Shown: one piece after another, positions 1 through 5,633 of the stretch
Layout: each line of letters begins with the position of its first letter
How positions within the stretch are numbered: the first letter of the stretch is position 1
Source: Actinomycetes bacterium
GTDB lineage: Bacteria; Actinomycetota; Actinomycetes; Actinomycetales; Cellulomonadaceae
Reading direction: 5' to 3'
NCBI GenBank assembly: GCA_023460255.1
Contig: JAEWQZ010000326.1
Span: 1 to 8,665, forward strand
Length of the DNA stretch: 8,665 bases
Position numbers and translations under genes: made by a program
Notes under the pieces: generated by a model
What the model saw: the letters and a program-made list of their open reading frames with translations, nothing else
The model's database searches: none
What the model was told of the DNA's origin: nothing

Positions 1-638
1 CGCGTCAGGCGCTCCACGGGGCCGGAGATGGACACCGCGGCCACCACCCGCCCGGACGGCCCGCGCACCGGTGCGGAGACGCTGGCGACGCCCGGCTCCC
101 GCTCGGCGACCGACTGCGCCCAGCCGCGGCGGCGGACGCCGGACAGGATCGTCGCGGTGAACTTCGCGCCCTGCAGGCCGCGGTGCAGGCGGTCCGGCTC
201 CTCCCAGGCCAGCAGCACCTGGGCCGCCGACCCGGCGTGCATCGTGAGGGTGGCGCCGACCGGGATCGAGTCGCGCAGACCCATCGGGCGCTCCGCAGCG
301 GCCACGCAGATGCGCTGGTCGCCCTGGCGCCGGTAGAGCTGGGCGCTCTCGCCGCAGTGGTCCCGCAGCGCCGCAAGCACGGGGTTCGCCGCGGCCAGGA
401 GGCGGTCCTCGCCGGCAGCCGTGCTGAGCTCCGCGAGCCGGGGCCCGAGCACGAACCGCCCCTGCATGTCGCGGGCCACCAGCCGGTGGTGCTCGAGCGC
501 CACCGCCAGCCGGTGGGCCGTGGGTCGGGCAAGATGGGTCGCGGCGACCAGCTGCGCCAGGGTCGCCGGTCCGGCCTCGAGCGCGCTGAGGACCGCGGCT
601 GCCTTGTCGAGGACGCCGACTCCGCTAGAGTTGTCCAT
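1..638 (-). CDS. ndgR: IclR-family regulator NdgR/LtbR, 3' end cut by window edge
   Basis: Leftward frame open from ATG at 638 to the window edge (212 complete codons, no stop seen). An N-terminal winged helix-turn-helix covers about residues 8-65 (GVGVLDKAAAVLSALEAGP, then TLAQLVAATHLARPTAHRLA as HTH). The C-terminal IclR effector domain runs from about residue 75 (CGESAQLYRRQGDQRICVA, MHAGSAAQVLLAW, RGWAQSVAEREPGVASVSAP). Family members are about 235-240 aa, so roughly 25 residues are missing. NdgR (Streptomyces) and LtbR (Corynebacterium) control leucine and other amino-acid genes and are typically encoded divergently from leuCD, exactly as here. There is no Shine-Dalgarno before the ATG; a predicted promoter puts the transcript start at the ATG, so it may be leaderless. 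The palindrome in the divergent gap suggests autorepression plus control of leuCD. Family and orthology are confident; the effector ligand is not visible. Confidence 0.93.
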   Translation of the reverse strand, partial: MDNSSGVGVLDKAAAVLSALEAGPATLAQLVAATHLARPTAHRLAVALEHHRLVARDMQGRFVLGPRLAELSTAAGEDRLLAAANPVLAALRDHCGESAQLYRRQGDQRICVAAAERPMGLRDSIPVGATLTMHAGSAAQVLLAWEEPDRLHRGLQGAKFTATILSGVRRRGWAQSVAEREPGVASVSAPVRGPSGRVVAAVSISGPVERLT

Positions 639-644
639 GTGCCG

Positions 645-673
645 ATATTGGCGTCTCACGCGCTGAGACGCAA
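645..673 (-). promoter_or_regulatory. Predicted ndgR promoter (-35 TTGCGT, -10 CAATAT)
   Basis: On the minus strand TTGCGT (673-668) is followed by a 17-bp spacer and CAATAT (650-645). CAATAT fits the loose actinobacterial -10 pattern with A at position 2 and T at position 6. Six bases separate the -10 from the A of the ndgR ATG, which would put transcription start at or next to the start codon. Read by eye only; the -35 match is partial. Confidence 0.4.
651..671. promoter_or_regulatory. Palindromic operator candidate between ndgR and leuC
   Basis: GCGTCTCA (651-658) and TGAGACGC (664-671) are perfect inverted repeats around a 5-bp centre, CGCGC. The site lies in the divergent ndgR/leuC gap, where an IclR-type dimer is expected to bind, and it overlaps the predicted ndgR -35 and spacer. 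NdgR/LtbR binding to this region is known for relatives; binding to this exact site is inferred. A transcribed hairpin is less likely because no terminator-like T tract follows. Confidence 0.6.
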
Positions 674-698
674 GTACCGATGACCTAAGTCGGCCCAG

Positions 699-705
699 CA
701 GGAGG
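699..705 (+). promoter_or_regulatory. Strong leuC ribosome binding site
   Basis: CAGGAGG ends 9 nt before the leuC ATG at 715 and is a near-perfect anti-Shine-Dalgarno match. It fixes the leuC start and contrasts with the SD-less divergent gene ndgR. No convincing -10/-35 pair for leuC was found in the remaining gap. Confidence 0.75.
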
Positions 706-714
706 AATCAGGAC

Positions 715-2169
715 ATGGCGCGCACGCTCGCCGAGAAGGTGTGGGACGCGCACGTCGTGCGCCGTGGCACCGACGGCGTCCCGGACCTGCTCTACATCGA
801 CCTGCACCTGGTGCACGAGGTGACGAGCCCACAGGCGTTCGACGGGCTGCGGCTCGCGGGCCGCGGCGTCCGACGGCCCGATCTCACCCTCGCGACGGAG
901 GACCACAACACCCCGACGCTCGACATCGACCTGCCGATCGCCGATCCCACGAGCCGGACGCAGATCGAGACGCTGCGCCGCAACGCGGCGGAGTTCGGGA
1001 TCCGGCTGCACTCCCTCGGCGACGCCGACCAGGGGATCGTGCACCAGGTGGGTCCGCAGCTCGGGCTGACGATGCCCGGCCTGACCGTCGTCTGCGGCGA
1101 CTCGCACACCTCGACGCACGGCGCGTTCGGCGCCCTCGCGTTCGGCATCGGCACGAGCGAGGTCGAGCACGTGCTCGCCACGCAGACGCTGCCCCTGCAG
1201 CCCTTCCGCACCATGGCGATCACCGTCGACGGCGCGCTGCCGGCGGGTGCCACGGCCAAGGACATCATCCTGGCGATCATCGCCAAGATCGGCACCGGCG
1301 GCGGGCAGGGCTACGTCCTCGAGTACCGCGGCGAGGCCATCCGGAGCCTGTCCATGGAGGCTCGGATGACGATCTGCAACATGTCGATCGAGGCCGGCGC
1401 CCGCGCGGGCATGATCGCGCCCGACGAGACGACGTTCGCCTACCTCGAGGGCCGGCCGCACGCCCCCGAGGGGGCGGACTGGGACGCCGCGGTGGAGTAC
1501 TGGCGGACGCTGCGCACCGACGACGACGCGGTGTTCGACGCCGAGGTCGTCCTCGACGCCGCCGACATCGAGCCGTTCGTCACCTGGGGCACGAACCCCG
1601 GCCAGGGCCTGCCGCTGTCGGGGAGTGTGCCGGACCCCGCCGCGATCGGGGACGACTCCGAGCGGCAGGCGGCCGAGCGGGCCCTGGAGTACATGGGGCT
1701 GACGCCGGGCACGCCGCTGCGGGACATCGCCGTGGACACGGTCTTCATCGGGTCCTGTACCAACGGCCGGATCGAGGACCTGCGCCAGGTGGCCAAGGTC
1801 TTCGCCGGCCGTCACAAGGCCGACAGCGTCCGTGTCCTCGTCGTGCCGTCGTCGGCCCGGGTGCGCCTGCAGGCCGAGGCCGAGGGCCTGGACCGGATCT
1901 TCACCGAGTTCGGCGCCGAGTGGCGCAACGCCGGCTGCTCGATGTGCCTCGGCATGAACCCCGACCAGCTCGCCCCCGGGGAGCGCGCCGCGTCGACGTC
2001 GAACCGCAACTTCGAGGGCCGCCAGGGCAAGGGCGGGCGCACGCACCTCGTCTCCCCGCTCGTCGCGGCCGCCACGGCCGTGCGCGGCACGCTCTCCTCC
2101 GTCGCGGACCTCGGCATCGAGGACGCGCCCGACGGCTCGCCCCTGACCACCCCCGCCCTGAGCGCCTGA
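715..2169 (+). CDS. leuC: 3-isopropylmalate dehydratase large subunit LeuC
   Basis: 484 aa, full length for the family. It is the large subunit of isopropylmalate isomerase, which with LeuD converts 2-isopropylmalate to 3-isopropylmalate in cytoplasmic leucine biosynthesis. It is an aconitase-superfamily [4Fe-4S] enzyme. The three cluster cysteines are visible: Cys348 in FIGSCTNGR, and Cys408 and Cys411 in [13 protein letters not shown]. Other signatures are TEDHNTPT near residue 61, [20 protein letters not shown] at 128-147, and the C-terminal [21 protein letters not shown]. The ATG at 715 has a strong Shine-Dalgarno and an N-terminus typical of the family ([15 protein letters not shown]). 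leuD follows after 9 nt, so the two are an operon and translation is probably coupled. The palindrome upstream suggests control by NdgR. Confidence 0.98.
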   Translation: MARTLAEKVWDAHVVRRGTDGVPDLLYIDLHLVHEVTSPQAFDGLRLAGRGVRRPDLTLATEDHNTPTLDIDLPIADPTSRTQIETLRRNAAEFGIRLHSLGDADQGIVHQVGPQLGLTMPGLTVVCGDSHTSTHGAFGALAFGIGTSEVEHVLATQTLPLQPFRTMAITVDGALPAGATAKDIILAIIAKIGTGGGQGYVLEYRGEAIRSLSMEARMTICNMSIEAGARAGMIAPDETTFAYLEGRPHAPEGADWDAAVEYWRTLRTDDDAVFDAEVVLDAADIEPFVTWGTNPGQGLPLSGSVPDPAAIGDDSERQAAERALEYMGLTPGTPLRDIAVDTVFIGSCTNGRIEDLRQVAKVFAGRHKADSVRVLVVPSSARVRLQAEAEGLDRIFTEFGAEWRNAGCSMCLGMNPDQLAPGERAASTSNRNFEGRQGKGGRTHLVSPLVAAATAVRGTLSSVADLGIEDAPDGSPLTTPALSA

Positions 2170-2173
2170 GGAG
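2168..2173 (+). promoter_or_regulatory. leuD ribosome binding site deciding the start
   Basis: GAGGAG overlaps the leuC stop codon. It is 5 nt before ATG 2179 but only 2 nt before the alternative GTG at 2176, so the ATG is preferred. The overlap with the leuC stop implies translational coupling. Confidence 0.65.
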
Positions 2174-2178
2174 CCGTG

Positions 2179-2853
2179 ATGGAGAAGTTCACCGAGCACA
2201 CGGGCGTCGGCGTCCCCCTGCGCCGTAGCAACGTCGACACCGACCAGATCATCCCCGCGGTGTACCTCAAGCGCGTCACCCGCACCGGCTTCGAGGACGG
2301 CCTGTTCTCCGCGTGGCGGAGCGACCCGGCGTTCGTCCTCAACCAGGCGGCCTTCGCCGCCGGCTCGGTGCTCGTCGCCGGTCCGGACTTCGGCACCGGC
2401 TCCTCGCGCGAGCACGCCGTCTGGGCGCTCAAGGACTACGGGTTCCGGGCCGTGCTCTCCTCGCGGTTCGCCGACATCTTCCGCGGCAACTCCGGCAAGC
2501 AGGGGCTCCTCGCGGCCCAGCTCGCCCAGGAGGACGTCGAGCTGATCTGGAAGATCCTCGAGACGACCCCGGGCACCGAGGTGACCGTCGACCTGGTCCG
2601 CCGCCAGGTCCGGTGCGCGGACGTGACGGTCCCGTTGCACGTGGACGACTACACGCGCTGGCGCCTCATGGAGGGACTGGACGACATCGGCCTGACGTTG
2701 CAGCACGAGGCCGAGATCACCGCGTTCGAGGAGGACCGCGCGTCCTGGCGGCCCCGCACGCTCCCGGCCAAGCACCTGCCCAAGGTCGAGGTCGCGGCCG
2801 CGCGGCCCGTCGGGGTGCCCGTCGAGCTCGGTCGGCGGCTGCCCGAGAACTGA
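2179..2853 (+). CDS. leuD: 3-isopropylmalate dehydratase small subunit LeuD
   Basis: 224 aa from ATG 2179; a GTG at 2176 would add one Met. It is the small 'swivel' domain subunit that pairs with LeuC. Motifs are [17 protein letters not shown] (17-32), FEDGLF (38-43), [17 protein letters not shown] (68-84, substrate-binding SSREH loop) and [17 protein letters not shown] (95-111). The body ends at about residue 196 (RPRTLP), which matches the usual ~195-200 aa length. A further ~28-residue tail rich in Ala, Val and Arg follows; it looks like a lineage-specific extension with no motif I recognise. Same operon as leuC. The convergent sigma gene ends 43 bp beyond. Confidence 0.98.
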   Translation: MEKFTEHTGVGVPLRRSNVDTDQIIPAVYLKRVTRTGFEDGLFSAWRSDPAFVLNQAAFAAGSVLVAGPDFGTGSSREHAVWALKDYGFRAVLSSRFADIFRGNSGKQGLLAAQLAQEDVELIWKILETTPGTEVTVDLVRRQVRCADVTVPLHVDDYTRWRLMEGLDDIGLTLQHEAEITAFEEDRASWRPRTLPAKHLPKVEVAAARPVGVPVELGRRLPEN

Positions 2854-2878
2854 CCCTCACCCCGCACCACCCGGCGCC

Positions 2879-2897
2879 AGCCGCCCGTGCGGCGGCT
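2879..2897. terminator. Hairpin between convergent leuD and sigma genes
   Basis: AGCCGCC (2879-2885), a 5-nt loop CGTGC, then GGCGGCT (2891-2897) form a perfect 7-bp GC-rich stem. It lies in the 43-bp convergent gap and overlaps the sigma-factor stop codon by one base. There is no U tract on either strand, so strength is uncertain; the position suits a bidirectional terminator. Confidence 0.5.
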
Positions 2898-4177
2898 CAG
2901 GGCCCTCCTCGGTGCGGTCGCTGCACCTCGTCGAGCCGCCGTTCGAGGAACGCCCGCTCGACCTCGTTGGTCGTCAGCAGCAGCGCCTCCTCGTACGCGA
3001 GGCGCGCCGCGGTGAGCCGACCGAGCCGGCGCAGGAAGTCGGCGCGGGCGGCGGCCGCGTACGGGTAGGCGGCGAGCGTCGGCTCGTCGCGCAGCGCGTC
3101 GAGCTCGTCGAGCCCGGCGAGCGGTCCGCGCGCCAGGCCGACGGCGACGGCGCGGTTGAGCGCCACGACCGGCGACGGCCACACCTGGACGAGGACGTCG
3201 TACAGGCCCGCGACCTCCGTCCAGTCGGTCTCCTCCCACGTCGGGGCCTCCGCGTGCACCGCCACGATCGCGGCCTGCAGGGCGTACCGGCCCGGCGGCC
3301 GGTGCCCGAGAGCCTCGCGGACGAGGTCGACGCCCTCCCGGATCGCGGCAGCGTCCCACTGGCCGCGGTCCTGCTCCTCGAGGAGCAGCAGGCGACCGCC
3401 GTCGGCTCGCGTCGCCCGCCGCGCGTCCGTGAGCAGGACGAGGGCGAGCAGACCCGCGACGTCCGGGTCGCCGGGCAGGAGGGCGCGCAGCATCCGCGCG
3501 AGGTCGAGCGCCCGCTCGACGAGGTCGCGGCGGACGAGATCGGCGCCGGACGGCGCCGTGTGCCCCGTGGTGAAGACCAGGTGGACGACCTCGAGGACGG
3601 CGGCGATCCGCTCCGGGAGCTCCTGCGGCGGCGGCACCCGGTACGGGATCCGCGCTGCGGCGATCTTCTTCTTCGCCCGCGTCAGCCGGGCCGCCATCGT
3701 CGGCTCGCTGACGAGGAAGGCCCGCGCGACCTCAGTCGTGGTCAGGCCGCACACGAGCCGGAGGGTGAGGGCCACCTGCGCGTCCCGGCCGAGGCACGGG
3801 TGGCAGCACGTGAGGACGAGCCGCAGGCGGTCGTCCGGCAGCTCTGCGCGGGCGGCGACCACCTCGTGGGGCGCGGGGGCTGGTTCGTCGTCGACGAGCA
3901 GCGGCACGGCGCGCCGCCACAGCCGCTCCCGACGGACGGCGTCGACGGCGCGTCGCCGGGCCACCGTCGTGAGCCAGGCACCGGGGTTGCGAGGGACGCC
4001 AGTCTCGGGCCAGGCCGTGAGGGCCTGCGCGAAGGCGTCCTGGGCGCACTCCTCGGCCATGTCGAGGTCGCGCACGACGCGCACCGCCGCAGCGAGCACG
4101 AGTGCCCACTCGCGACGGTGCGCGTCGGCCACGGCGGCGGCCACCTGTGCCGCCGGGATGTTCACGGTCCCATCCAC
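2897..4177 (-). CDS. ECF sigma factor with C-terminal DUF6596/TPR-like extension (ECF42 type)
   Basis: 426 aa, far longer than a plain ECF sigma (~180 aa). Sigma region 2 covers about residues 20-88 (EWALVLAAAVRVVRDLDMAE, CAQDAFAQALTAWP, NPGAWLTTVARRRAVDAVRRE). Region 4 covers about 113-172 (LPDDRLRLVLTCCHPCLGRD, VCGLTTTEVARAFLVSEPTM, RLTRAKKKI). The extension has DUF6596 at about 187-290 (RRDLVERALDLARMLRALLP, LLLLEEQDRGQWD) and helical TPR-like repeats to the end. ECF42 sigmas have no cognate anti-sigma; the extension is thought to control activity, and their genes lie next to DGPF/YCII genes, as here, 23 nt downstream of one. The usual FNEGY stretch of DUF6596 reads FTTGH (202-206). The start is uncertain: GTG 4177 has poor SD support, while GTG 4165 (MNIPAAQ...) has GGTGGA upstream. 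The inducing signal is unknown. Confidence 0.93.
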   Translation of the reverse strand: MDGTVNIPAAQVAAAVADAHRREWALVLAAAVRVVRDLDMAEECAQDAFAQALTAWPETGVPRNPGAWLTTVARRRAVDAVRRERLWRRAVPLLVDDEPAPAPHEVVAARAELPDDRLRLVLTCCHPCLGRDAQVALTLRLVCGLTTTEVARAFLVSEPTMAARLTRAKKKIAAARIPYRVPPPQELPERIAAVLEVVHLVFTTGHTAPSGADLVRRDLVERALDLARMLRALLPGDPDVAGLLALVLLTDARRATRADGGRLLLLEEQDRGQWDAAAIREGVDLVREALGHRPPGRYALQAAIVAVHAEAPTWEETDWTEVAGLYDVLVQVWPSPVVALNRAVAVGLARGPLAGLDELDALRDEPTLAAYPYAAAARADFLRRLGRLTAARLAYEEALLLTTNEVERAFLERRLDEVQRPHRGGP

Positions 4178-4200
4178 CGCCCGAGACCCAGGCGCGCCCG

Positions 4201-4554
4201 TCAGGCCTCCTCGAACTCCCAGATCGGCCGGACCTCCACGCCCCCGTCGGGGGCCGGGACGTCCTTCGCGATCGCGACCGCCGCGTCGAGATCGGGTGCC
4301 TCGACGACGTAGTAGCCGCCGAGCGCCTCCTTGGTCTCCACGAAGGGTCCGTCGGTGACGAGCGGCTCGCCGCCGGGCTGCGTCCGGATCGTGGTTGCCG
4401 TCGAGGTCTCGCGCAGCGCCTCGCCGCCGACGATCGCTGCTCGGTGCTTCTCCGAGAACGCGTCGTGCGCGCGGATCGCCTCGTCGAACGCCGCCTCGCC
4501 CCCGGCTGCGTAGGCCTGCTCGTCGCCGTAGATGAGGATCAGGTACTTCGCCAT
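4201..4554 (-). CDS. DGPF/YCII-domain small protein
   Basis: 117 aa. The YCII-related (DGPF) fold is recognised from MAKYLILIYGDEQ at the N-terminus, the name-giving DGPF at 68-71 in LVTDGPFVETKEALGGYYVV, and the terminal VEVRPIWEFEEA. ATG 4554 is preferred because it has a Shine-Dalgarno (GGAAGGA, 4567-4561) and because the predicted sigma-dependent promoter would start transcription near 4598. A longer frame from 4599 would begin at about that point and its extra residues look non-coding. The biochemical function of DGPF proteins is not established; a small ferredoxin-like fold with a ligand or catalytic role is suspected. It is first gene of a two-gene operon with the ECF42-type sigma, a pairing known across bacteria, and is likely a main target of that sigma. 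Confidence 0.92.
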   Translation of the reverse strand: MAKYLILIYGDEQAYAAGGEAAFDEAIRAHDAFSEKHRAAIVGGEALRETSTATTIRTQPGGEPLVTDGPFVETKEALGGYYVVEAPDLDAAVAIAKDVPAPDGGVEVRPIWEFEEA

Positions 4555-4605
4555 GGTCGTTCCTTCCCCGTGGGCGACCTCCCGATGAGGCGCCGTCACC
4601 TGGAC

Positions 4606-4632
4606 GTCGGTCGAGGATGACGCAGATCGACA
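4606..4632 (-). promoter_or_regulatory. Predicted ECF42-type promoter of the DGPF-sigma operon
   Basis: On the minus strand TGTCGA (4632-4627), a 17-bp spacer, then CGAC (4609-4606); CGTC also occurs 3 bp further on. ECF42-dependent promoters are reported with TGTCGA at -35 and a CG(A/T)C-like -10. It lies in the intergenic gap 52 bp upstream of ATG 4554, giving a leader of about 40 nt that contains the SD. Other TGTCGA copies I found by eye in the window lack CGAC or CGTC at this spacing and lie within genes. Confidence 0.6.
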
Positions 4633-4666
4633 GCCGGGCGCGACCCGCCCCGCGATCCCACTCGTC

Positions 4667-5491
4667 TCACGAGGACGGCGGCCCCTGGCGCGCGATGTCG
4701 AGGAGCCGTTCGGGGGTGTAGCCGGTGTCCCATCGCGAGTCGATGATCCAGGTCGCCCCCGCCGCCTCGGCCGCGGCCACGGTCTCCCTGGCCCGGCCGA
4801 CGTCGTCGGCCAGCTCCTCCTGCACCACGACGTCGTACCCGTCGAGCCCGCCCCGCCGGTCGGCGATCCAGGCGACCGCCTCCGCGACGTCGTCCGGGCG
4901 GAGCGGCTCCTCGCTGCCCACCCGCTGGAGCACGACGCCGTCCCACCGGGCCGCGCGCGCCATGGACCGCTCGCTGCGCCACCCGCCGACCGGCCAGACG
5001 GGGATCCGAGGGCGCTGCACCGGCGGCGGGGCGATGGTGAGGTCGTCGACCGTGTAGTGGCTGCCGGCGAACGAGAACGGCTCGCCGCGCCACGCGAGGT
5101 CGCAGATCTCCAGGGCCTCGTCCAGCCGCGCCGCCCGGTCGCGGGCCCCGGTGACCTCGCCGCTCACCCGGGAGAACCCGCCGTCGTCGAGCACGCCCAG
5201 CCCCACCGGGAGCACCAGGCGGCCACCGGACAGGTGGTCGACGGTCACGGCCTCGCGCGCGAGCTTCCAGGGCCGGCGACGCGCCGGGGCGAAGACCAGC
5301 GCGCCGAGGCGGATCCGCTCGGTGCGCACCGCCGCGGCGGCCAGCAGGGTCCACGGGTCCCAGACGTGCATCGGGCCCATGCTGATGGCGTCCCACGTGA
5401 AGAAGCCGTCCCAGCCCGCGTCCTCCGCGGCGGTGGCCATCTCGAGGAGCTGGGCGGGCGAGCCGTAGCTCCCCACGAATCCGAACCGCAT
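4667..5491 (-). CDS. LLM-class (luciferase-like) flavin/F420-dependent oxidoreductase
   Basis: 274 aa, a complete single TIM-barrel domain of the bacterial luciferase-like superfamily. Signatures are MRFGFVGSYG (strand 1), LLEMATAAEDAGWDGFFTWD (15-34), LAAAAVRTERIRLGALVFAPARRRPWKLAREAVTVDHLSGGRL (about 50-92) with the usual LSGGR, and RPRIPVWPVGGW (160-171). The C-terminus ends in LLDIARQGPPSS. The superfamily uses reduced FMN or, often in actinomycetes, F420; the cofactor and substrate cannot be decided here. No signal peptide, so cytoplasmic. ATG 5491 has GGGAGG 4 nt upstream. It points the same way as the DGPF-sigma pair but is separated from it by 112 bp containing the pair's own promoter, so co-transcription is possible but not required. 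Family is certain; reaction is unknown. Confidence 0.93.
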   Translation of the reverse strand: MRFGFVGSYGSPAQLLEMATAAEDAGWDGFFTWDAISMGPMHVWDPWTLLAAAAVRTERIRLGALVFAPARRRPWKLAREAVTVDHLSGGRLVLPVGLGVLDDGGFSRVSGEVTGARDRAARLDEALEICDLAWRGEPFSFAGSHYTVDDLTIAPPPVQRPRIPVWPVGGWRSERSMARAARWDGVVLQRVGSEEPLRPDDVAEAVAWIADRRGGLDGYDVVVQEELADDVGRARETVAAAEAAGATWIIDSRWDTGYTPERLLDIARQGPPSS

Positions 5492-5581
5492 GTCGCCTCC
5501 CGTCCGACGTCAGTCCGAGTCCATTGCTCCGGACGGTACGTGCCGGTCCCGACAGGCGCCACGGGTGCGCCGGTCCGCAGA

Positions 5582-5610
5582 CCCCCCGGGCGCCCGTGTG
5601 ACGCGGGGGG
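5582..5610. repeat. G/C-tract inverted repeat upstream of murA
   Basis: CCCCCCG (5582-5588) and CGGGGGG (5604-5610) are complementary around a 15-nt loop whose first part is itself palindromic (GGGCGCCC, 5588-5595). It covers the predicted murA -35. It may be chance in such GC-rich DNA; no function is assigned. Confidence 0.35.
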
Positions 5611-5627
5611 TGGTCGTGGGCGACGAT
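5598..5627 (+). promoter_or_regulatory. Predicted murA promoter giving a leaderless mRNA
   Basis: GTGACG (5598-5603), an 18-bp spacer, then GACGAT (5622-5627), 6 nt before ATG 5634. No Shine-Dalgarno is positioned for the ATG; the G-run at 5628-5632 is too close. Matches are partial (4 of 6 at -35; A2 and T6 at -10). Confidence 0.35.
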
Positions 5628-5633
5628 GGGGGC

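Noticed and set aside
5..532. Leftward 175-codon frame overlapping ndgR
   Set aside because: Out of frame with ndgR and Arg/Ser/Pro-rich; the true IclR frame is open through the edge with clear HTH and effector domains.
639..714. Leucine leader peptide, attenuator or T-box upstream of leuC
   Set aside because: The gap to ndgR is only 76 bp and contains no short Leu-rich ORF or terminator/antiterminator pair.
685..2775. 696-codon open frame antisense to leuC and leuD
   Set aside because: It mirrors the leuCD coding frames in GC-rich DNA; the product is a low-complexity Arg/Gly/Val/Asp string with no family features.
2912..4312. Long rightward open frames opposite the sigma factor
   Set aside because: Shadow of the sigma gene; Arg-rich composition, no domain and no RBS-supported start.
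4661..4673. CTCGT-CTC-ACGAG inverted repeat at the LLM stop codon, sharing CGTCTCACG with the ndgR palindrome
   Set aside because: Only a 5-bp stem with no T tract and only half of the operator; probably chance, although its place 28 bp upstream of the ECF42-type -35 was noted.
5533..5538. TACCGT as a -10 for the LLM gene (minus strand)
   Set aside because: Fits TANNNT, but no -35 of any quality was found at 16-19 bp, so the call is not supported.
5490..5633. Longer N-terminus for MurA from the upstream ATG at 5490
   Set aside because: The added 48 residues are Pro/Arg/Ser-rich, do not resemble MurA, and would cover the divergent promoter region and the start of the LLM gene.
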